Source of the DNA: Streptomyces sp. H27-H5
GTDB taxonomy: Bacteria; Actinomycetota; Actinomycetes; Streptomycetales; Streptomycetaceae
Assembly (NCBI RefSeq): GCF_026627505.1
Contig: NZ_JAPNLK010000041.1
Coordinates: 1 to 64,000, forward strand
Direction of reading: 5' to 3'
DNA length: 64,000 bases
Part shown: one piece after another, positions 59,328 to 64,000 of the stretch
How positions within the stretch are numbered: position 1 is the stretch's first letter
How the letters are laid out: each line of letters opens with the position of its first letter
Notes under the pieces: generated by a model
The model's database searches: none
What the model was told of the DNA's origin: nothing
The model's input: the letters and a program-made list of their open reading frames with translations, nothing else
Program-made: the position numbers and the translations under genes

Positions 59328-61358
59328 ATGGACGTGAAGCGATACTTCCGTGGGCCGGTCATGTGGATCGTGCTGGCCGTCCTCGCCGTGGTCGTGTTGA
59401 TGAACGTCGTCGGCTCCGGCGGCGGCTACAAGTCGGTGGAGACCAGCGAGGTCATCAAGGCGATCAACAGTGGCCAGGTGGAGAGCGCCAAGCTCACCAC
59501 CGGTGACAGCCAGATGATCAAGATCGAGCTGAAGAAGGACCAGAAGCTCGGCGACAACGACGGCACCAAGTTCCAGGCCAACTACATCGGGGACCAGGGC
59601 GTCCAACTCGCCCAGAACCTCCAGACCAAGTACGAAGCCGGTCAGATCCCGGACGGTTACACCGTCTCGCCGGACAAGACCAGCCCGTTCCTCAGCGTGC
59701 TGCTCTCGCTGCTGCCCTTCGTTCTCATCGTGGTCGTCTTCCTGTTCCTGATGAATCAGATGCAGGGCGGTGGCTCCCGGGTGATGAACTTCGGGAAGTC
59801 CAAGGCCAAGCTCATCACCAAGGACACCCCGAAGACGACGTTCGCCGATGTCGCGGGCGCGGACGAGGCCGTCGAGGAACTCCACGAGATCAAGGAGTTC
59901 CTCCAGGAGCCGGCGAAGTTCCAGGCGGTCGGCGCGAAGATCCCCAAGGGTGTGCTGCTCTACGGCCCGCCCGGCACCGGAAAGACCCTGCTCGCGCGTG
60001 CCGTCGCGGGCGAGGCCGGTGTTCCCTTCTACTCGATCTCCGGTTCCGACTTCGTCGAGATGTTCGTCGGTGTCGGTGCCTCGCGTGTCCGCGACCTGTT
60101 CGAACAGGCCAAGGCCAACGCTCCGGCGATCGTGTTCGTCGACGAGATCGACGCAGTCGGCCGGCACCGCGGTGCGGGCCTCGGCGGCGGTCACGACGAG
60201 CGTGAGCAGACCCTCAACCAGCTGCTCGTCGAGATGGACGGCTTCGACGTGAAGGGCGGCGTCATCCTGATCGCCGCCACGAACCGGCCCGACATCCTCG
60301 ACCCGGCGCTGCTGCGTCCGGGCCGCTTCGACCGGCAGATCGCGGTCGACCGTCCCGACATGCAGGGCCGTCTGGAGATCCTCAAGGTCCACCAGAAGGG
60401 CAAGCCGGTCGCCCCGGACGTCGACCTGGGCGCGGTCGCCCGTCGCACGCCCGGTTTCACGGGTGCCGACCTCTCCAACGTCCTGAACGAGGCCGCGCTG
60501 CTCACGGCCCGCTCGGACAAGAAGCTGCTCGACAACCACGCGCTGGACGAGGCGATCGACCGTGTCGTGGCGGGTCCGCAGAAGCGGACCCGGATCATGT
60601 CGGACCGGGAAAAGAAGATCACCGCGTACCACGAGGGCGGACACGCCCTGGTCGCGGCGGCCTCCCCGAACTCCGATCCGGTCCACAAGATCACGATCTT
60701 GTCCCGCGGTCGGGCCCTGGGTTACACCATGGTCCTGCCCGACGAGGACAAGTACTCGACCACGCGCAACGAGATGCTCGACCAGCTGGCGTACATGCTG
60801 GGCGGGCGCGCGGCCGAGGAACTGGTCTTCCACGACCCGACCACCGGTGCGGCGAACGACATCGAGAAGGCCACTGCCACGGCCCGCGCGATGGTCACGC
60901 AGTACGGCATGACCGAGCGTCTCGGTGCGATCAAGTTCGGCGGCGACAACACCGAGCCGTTCCTCGGGCGCGAGATGTCGCACCCGCGGGACTACTCGGA
61001 AGAGGTCGCGGCGCTGGTCGACGAAGAGGTCAAGAAGCTCATCGAGACCGCGCACAACGAGGCCTGGGAGATCCTGGTCGAGAACCGCGACGTCCTCGAC
61101 AACCTCGTCCTCGCGCTGCTGGAGAAGGAAACGCTGAACAAGGAGCAGATCGCCGAGGTCTTCTCCACCATCGTGAAGCGTCCGGCCCGCCCCGCGTGGA
61201 CCGGTTCCTCCCGCCGCACCCCCTCCACCCGTCCGCCGGTGCTCTCTCCCAAGGAGCTCCAGCTGACGAACTCGGCGAACGGCACCTCGGCGGCGACGCC
61301 GGCCGTGTCGGTGGACAAGGACCCGGAGCCCTCCCCGGAGGAGCGTCCCGAGGCCTGA
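59328..61358 (+). CDS. ftsH: ATP-dependent zinc metalloprotease FtsH
   Basis: A 676-residue membrane AAA+ protease. Two membrane helices (11-28 and ~122-143) flank an extracytoplasmic domain. Walker A is GPPGTGKT (213-220), Walker B IVFVDEIDA, the second region of homology ends LRPGRFDRQI, and the zinc site is H435-EGG-H439. It degrades membrane and short-lived cytosolic proteins. The C-terminal ~50 residues are disordered. AT-rich sequence from 59230 to 59300 is the likely promoter; the Shine-Dalgarno is poor. Confidence 0.97.
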   Translation: MDVKRYFRGPVMWIVLAVLAVVVLMNVVGSGGGYKSVETSEVIKAINSGQVESAKLTTGDSQMIKIELKKDQKLGDNDGTKFQANYIGDQGVQLAQNLQTKYEAGQIPDGYTVSPDKTSPFLSVLLSLLPFVLIVVVFLFLMNQMQGGGSRVMNFGKSKAKLITKDTPKTTFADVAGADEAVEELHEIKEFLQEPAKFQAVGAKIPKGVLLYGPPGTGKTLLARAVAGEAGVPFYSISGSDFVEMFVGVGASRVRDLFEQAKANAPAIVFVDEIDAVGRHRGAGLGGGHDEREQTLNQLLVEMDGFDVKGGVILIAATNRPDILDPALLRPGRFDRQIAVDRPDMQGRLEILKVHQKGKPVAPDVDLGAVARRTPGFTGADLSNVLNEAALLTARSDKKLLDNHALDEAIDRVVAGPQKRTRIMSDREKKITAYHEGGHALVAAASPNSDPVHKITILSRGRALGYTMVLPDEDKYSTTRNEMLDQLAYMLGGRAAEELVFHDPTTGAANDIEKATATARAMVTQYGMTERLGAIKFGGDNTEPFLGREMSHPRDYSEEVAALVDEEVKKLIETAHNEAWEILVENRDVLDNLVLALLEKETLNKEQIAEVFSTIVKRPARPAWTGSSRRTPSTRPPVLSPKELQLTNSANGTSAATPAVSVDKDPEPSPEERPEA

Positions 61359-61374
61359 TCAGTCCCGGAATGGA

Positions 61375-61412
61375 TGCCGCGCCCCCCAGGTTCTAGCCTG
61401 GGGGGCGCGGCA
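61375..61412 (+). terminator. ftsH terminator
   Basis: A perfect 16-bp stem TGCCGCGCCCCCCAGG / CCTGGGGGGCGCGGCA with a TTCTAG loop and trailing CTTTC. folE starts only 41 bp later, so folE either has a promoter inside this gap or depends on read-through. Confidence 0.9.
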
Positions 61413-61452
61413 CTTTCACGTGCGCGTGTGCGTAGACAGGAACGAGGAAGAG

Positions 61453-62061
61453 ATGACCGACCCAGTGACCCTGACCGGTGGCGAGGGCACGATCGGCGAG
61501 TTCGACGAGAAGCGCGCCGAGGCGGCCGTCCGGGAACTCCTGATCGCGGTCGGCGAGGACCCGGACCGCGAGGGCCTGCTGGAAACGCCGGCGAGGGTTG
61601 CGCGTGCGTACCGGGAGATTCTGGCGGGGCTGCGGCAGAAACCCGAGGACGTCCTGACCACGGTGTTCGACCTGGGTCACGACGAGCTGGTCCTGGTGAA
61701 GGACATCGAGATCGTTTCGTTGTGTGAACATCATCTTCTGCCCTTCCACGGAGTGGCCCACGTCGGCTACATCCCGGCGGACAGCGGCAAGATCACGGGT
61801 CTGTCGAAGCTGGCCCGTCTCGTGGACGTCTTCGCGCGCCGCCCGCAGGTGCAGGAACGTCTCACCACGCAGATAGCCGACTCCCTCATGCAGATCCTGG
61901 AGGCCCGGGGGGCGATCGTCGTGATCGAGGCCGAGCACATGTGCATGTCGGTGCGCGGCATTCGCAAGCCGGGTGCCAAGACCATCACGTCGGCGGTCCG
62001 CGGCCAGCTGCGTTCCCAGACCACCCGTGCCGAGGCCATGAGCCTCATCATGGCGCGCTAG
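61453..62061 (+). CDS. folE: GTP cyclohydrolase I
   Basis: A 202-residue FolE. Zinc ligands C91 and H94 (LCEHHLLPFHG) and C164 (EAEHMCMSVRG) are present, with the substrate loop RGIRKPG. It converts GTP to dihydroneopterin triphosphate, the first step of folate synthesis. GAGGAAGAG precedes the ATG. folK lies on the opposite strand 1.4 kb away, separated by an intein-like pseudogene and a DUF3180 gene. Confidence 0.97.
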   Translation: MTDPVTLTGGEGTIGEFDEKRAEAAVRELLIAVGEDPDREGLLETPARVARAYREILAGLRQKPEDVLTTVFDLGHDELVLVKDIEIVSLCEHHLLPFHGVAHVGYIPADSGKITGLSKLARLVDVFARRPQVQERLTTQIADSLMQILEARGAIVVIEAEHMCMSVRGIRKPGAKTITSAVRGQLRSQTTRAEAMSLIMAR

Positions 62062-62109
62062 CTCTCACGCTCCGCCTCGCCGGCAGTGCCGTGTCGGTGG
62101 TGACCGCCA

Positions 62110-62152
62110 CGGTGCCCCTCCCGAAGTCGTTCGGAGTTCAGGAGGGGCACCG
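62110..62152 (+). promoter_or_regulatory. Hairpin ending at the start codon of the Hint pseudogene
   Basis: A perfect 12-bp stem, CGGTGCCCCTCC (62110-62121) with GGAGGGGCACCG (62141-62152), and a 19-nt loop. The right arm contains the Shine-Dalgarno GGAGGGG and touches the ATG at 62153. It may terminate folE, block translation of the next gene, or both. Confidence 0.75.
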
Positions 62153-62907
62153 ATGTTCTGTGGCTTACCGAGCCGCCAGACGGTCAACGTCGTGGGCGGG
62201 AGGTCACGCGCGTGCGACGTGCGACCGGGGGACCGCCTCTGGACCCTGCGCGACGGCCGTGCGGAGCCGACCACGGTGGTCGAGGTGCGGGTGGCCACGA
62301 CGCGCGCGGTGCTCGACGTAACCACGACCCACGTCCATCCATCCGGCCGTCCTACCCCTGGGGCTGGTCGTGAACGATGAGGGCTTCGCCGGCAAGTACG
62401 CACGAGCCCTCACCGCCGCCACCGGGCTTCCGGGTCCGCGTCGTCTCGTCGTACCTGGCGGACCTCGTGCGGCAGTACGTGGGCGGGGACGCGCACCACA
62501 TGCGGCAGCGCTTCCCGAGGGGCGTCCTGCGCGATCGCGAGTGTTTCGACGGGTTCCTGGACGGCTACGCCGACGGAGACGGGTGCCGGATCGCTCGATG
62601 GCCCGCCCGGATCCTGGTCAGCGCGAACATCCCGTTCCTCACGGACCTCGCCAAGATCATCGGGGCCCGGTTCACGCCCGATGCGAAACGGTCGGCGTCG
62701 CACCTCGTGGTGAGTGACCGGTGGGCGGCCCGGGGCACCTTTCGGCCCGAGCTGCACCGCGTCGAACTCGACGAGGGGGGATGGGCCGAGGTCGGCGCGG
62801 TCGGGGCGCGGCCACCTGGCACCAAGCCGTACACCGTGTACGGCTTCCGGCTCGACCCGCATCCGCACTTCCTGGTGAACGGGCACGTGGTGCGGGCCGG
62901 GGCCTGA
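62153..62907 (+). pseudogene. Frameshifted Hint-domain homing endonuclease (intein-like)
   Basis: Three frames must be joined. Frame 1 gives the Hint N-terminus: MFCGLP with Cys3 at the intein first-residue position, then DVRPGDRLWTL and TTTHVHP. The CATC duplication in CCATCCATCC (62335-62344) then shifts the frame; without it the protein continues AVLPLGLVVNDEGFAGKYARAL. A second shift falls between ~62405 and 62432. The last frame holds the LAGLIDADG-type block FLDGYADGDG and the intein C-terminal block PYTVYGFRLDPHPHFLVNGHVV, but lacks a terminal His-Asn. No extein is present, so it is a stand-alone gene. Codon 5 is TTA. Recognition is by motif only. Confidence 0.72.
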
Positions 62908-62923
62908 GGACCCTGAGCGGGGC

Positions 62924-63412
62924 TCAGGCCGGGGCCGGGGCCTCGGGGGCGGTGTCGTCGTCCTCCGGGAGCTTGAGGACGTGTTCCAGGAACAGGGCGG
63001 CGGCGATGACCGCCGCGCCCGCCAGGACCGAGCCGCCCGCGTACCAGGCCTGGTCGCGGCGGGCGGGCACGTCGAGGGCGTCCGTCAGCAGGAAGACGCC
63101 GACACCGCCGTACATGCCCGCCACGAGGGCCGCGACCAGGGCGCTGGCCTGTCCGAAGACCACCGCGCGGGCCGCCATCAGGGGCTCCACGCCCTTGGCT
63201 CCGGCGCGGCGCTCGCGCTGGGCCTTGAGCCGGGCGCGCATCGACAGGGCCGTCGCGAAGAGCACCACCGCGATGACCGCGAGCACGATCGGGGCGGCCA
63301 GGGGGACGCCCGGCAGCGTGCCGTAGGAGTTCCACAGCCGGGCGCCCGCCCAGGACAGCACCCCGGCGATCAGGAAGATGCCCGCCAGGACCGCCGGCCT
63401 CAGTTGCTTCAC
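62924..63412 (-). CDS. DUF3180 membrane protein
   Basis: A 162-residue protein with four hydrophobic segments: ~6-24, ~38-56, ~83-107 and ~122-143. It has a basic cytoplasmic loop (MRARLKAQRERR) and an acidic tail. It regularly follows folK in actinobacterial folate clusters, but no function is established. The GTG at 63412 is preferred over upstream starts because it gives the usual beginning KQLRPAVL. It ends 16 bp from the convergent pseudogene. Confidence 0.88.
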   Translation of the reverse strand: MKQLRPAVLAGIFLIAGVLSWAGARLWNSYGTLPGVPLAAPIVLAVIAVVLFATALSMRARLKAQRERRAGAKGVEPLMAARAVVFGQASALVAALVAGMYGGVGVFLLTDALDVPARRDQAWYAGGSVLAGAAVIAAALFLEHVLKLPEDDDTAPEAPAPA

Positions 63413-63465
63413 GTACCCGTTCCCCGCTTTCCGTACCGATTCGTCAGCAGTGAACAGGCTAACGA

Positions 63466-64000
63466 CTAGTCGGGGAGGTGGAGTTCCAGATCGGGTCGCG
63501 GCGTGACCCCGGTGAGGCCGATTCCGGCCAGCAGGGAGGCGACCGCGCCGCGGCCCGGGAGCTGGGCCTCCGGGTCGATGTCGTGCCAGGGGGCCAGCAC
63601 GAAGGCGCGCTGGTGCGCCCGCGGGTGCGGGAGGGTGAGGACGGGGTCCTCGGAGATCACGTCGGCGTACGCGACGATGTCGACGTCGATGGTGCGGGGC
63701 CCCCAGCGCTCCTCGCGGACGCGGTCGAAGGCCTCTTCGATGGCGTGCCCGCGCTCCAGGAGCGAGGACGGCGGCAGGGTGGTCTTCACCGCGATGACCG
63801 CGTTGAAGTACGCGGGCTGCGAGCCGGGCTCGACGCCCCACGGCTCGGTCTCGTAGACGGGGGAGACGGCCTTGACCCGCAGGCCGGGGGTGTCCCCGAG
63901 GGCGTCGATGGCGCCCTGGAGGGTCTCCAGCCGGTTGCCGAGGTTCGCGCCCAGCGCGACCACGGCCCATTTCGGGTTGGACAGGGTGACGTCCGCCGCG
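63466..64000 (-). CDS. folK: Hydroxymethyldihydropterin pyrophosphokinase, 5' end outside the window
   Basis: A partial CDS; the frame stays open to the right edge (AADVTLSNPKWAVVALGANLGNR), so the start lies beyond 64000. HPPK signature residues are in the motif RWGPRTIDVDIV, with the substrate-loop region near PVYETEPWGV. It transfers pyrophosphate from ATP to hydroxymethyl-dihydropterin. It ends 53 bp before the DUF3180 start and is probably in the same transcript. folP and folB are expected just beyond the edge. Confidence 0.93.
   Translation of the reverse strand, partial: AADVTLSNPKWAVVALGANLGNRLETLQGAIDALGDTPGLRVKAVSPVYETEPWGVEPGSQPAYFNAVIAVKTTLPPSSLLERGHAIEEAFDRVREERWGPRTIDVDIVAYADVISEDPVLTLPHPRAHQRAFVLAPWHDIDPEAQLPGRGAVASLLAGIGLTGVTPRPDLELHLPD

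Noticed and set aside
61408..61421. CTTTCACGTGCGCG near folE as a second parS
   Set aside because: Only the left half TTTCACGTG matches; the right half lacks GAAAC, so ParB is unlikely to bind.

Overview
The window is very GC-rich actinobacterial DNA and almost certainly comes from a Streptomyces chromosome core. The evidence is a bldG developmental anti-anti-sigma gene, a tipA-type thiopeptide regulator, a septum-site (Ssd)/Tad locus, a WhiJ/AbaA-like trio of an XRE regulator, a DUF397 protein and a small ATPase, rare TTA codons, abundant GTG starts and several leaderless-looking promoters. Nothing points to a large acquired island. As far as I recall them, the gene neighbourhoods match the conserved S. 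coelicolor blocks around SCO3540-3565 and SCO3398-3434. No database could be searched.

Layout. 0.1-8 kb (mostly minus): an epoxide-hydrolase-like enzyme, a holin-X-like membrane protein, NhaA, acetyl-CoA synthetase with a DasR-box-like palindrome in its promoter region, and a SulP transporter fused to a beta-carbonic anhydrase. 8-13 kb: a deacetylase-like lipoprotein, a CooC-like ATPase, a Fic-fold protein with a ruined active-site motif ending in a short tandem repeat, and a HAD phosphatase. A tiny leaderless ORF with its own terminator follows. 13-18 kb: two DnaA boxes, then a translationally coupled ssd-tadABC-pilin-tadE-tadG-like operon. 18-25 kb: a DUF1998 helicase, bldG and its partner anti-sigma kinase, then the H+-pyrophosphatase. 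25-37 kb: a lipoprotein, a methyltransferase, topA, an unusual MFS-thymidylate kinase-coiled coil fusion, the DNA polymerase III delta' subunit and an exported peptidase.

37-48 kb: tRNA-Thr(CGT), a GNAT acetyltransferase, a perfect parS palindrome, a family A DNA polymerase without a 5' nuclease domain, a DUF2786 protein, a TatA-like protein, a FUSC exporter, the WhiJ-like trio with a shared 25-bp inverted operator, and an aldehyde dehydrogenase. 48-57 kb: a PBP2-type transpeptidase, tipA with its operator, DedA, ThrE-like exporter, inorganic pyrophosphatase, D-Ala-D-Ala carboxypeptidase and a zinc metalloprotease. 57-64 kb: tilS, hpt, ftsH, folE, a frameshifted Hint/LAGLIDADG (intein-like) gene, a DUF3180 protein and folK, which is cut by the right edge.

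How it fits together: the window holds core physiology (acetate activation, ion homeostasis, PPi hydrolysis by both soluble and membrane enzymes, replication and topology, peptidoglycan synthesis, folate/pterin synthesis) interleaved with developmental control (BldG switch, WhiJ-like trio, Ssd/Tad, TTA codons) and chromosome organisation sites (parS, DnaA boxes). The most unusual items are the intein-like pseudogene whose Shine-Dalgarno lies in a hairpin, the 21-codon leaderless transcription unit, the inverted operator pair in the WhiJ-like cluster, and the MFS-thymidylate kinase fusion.
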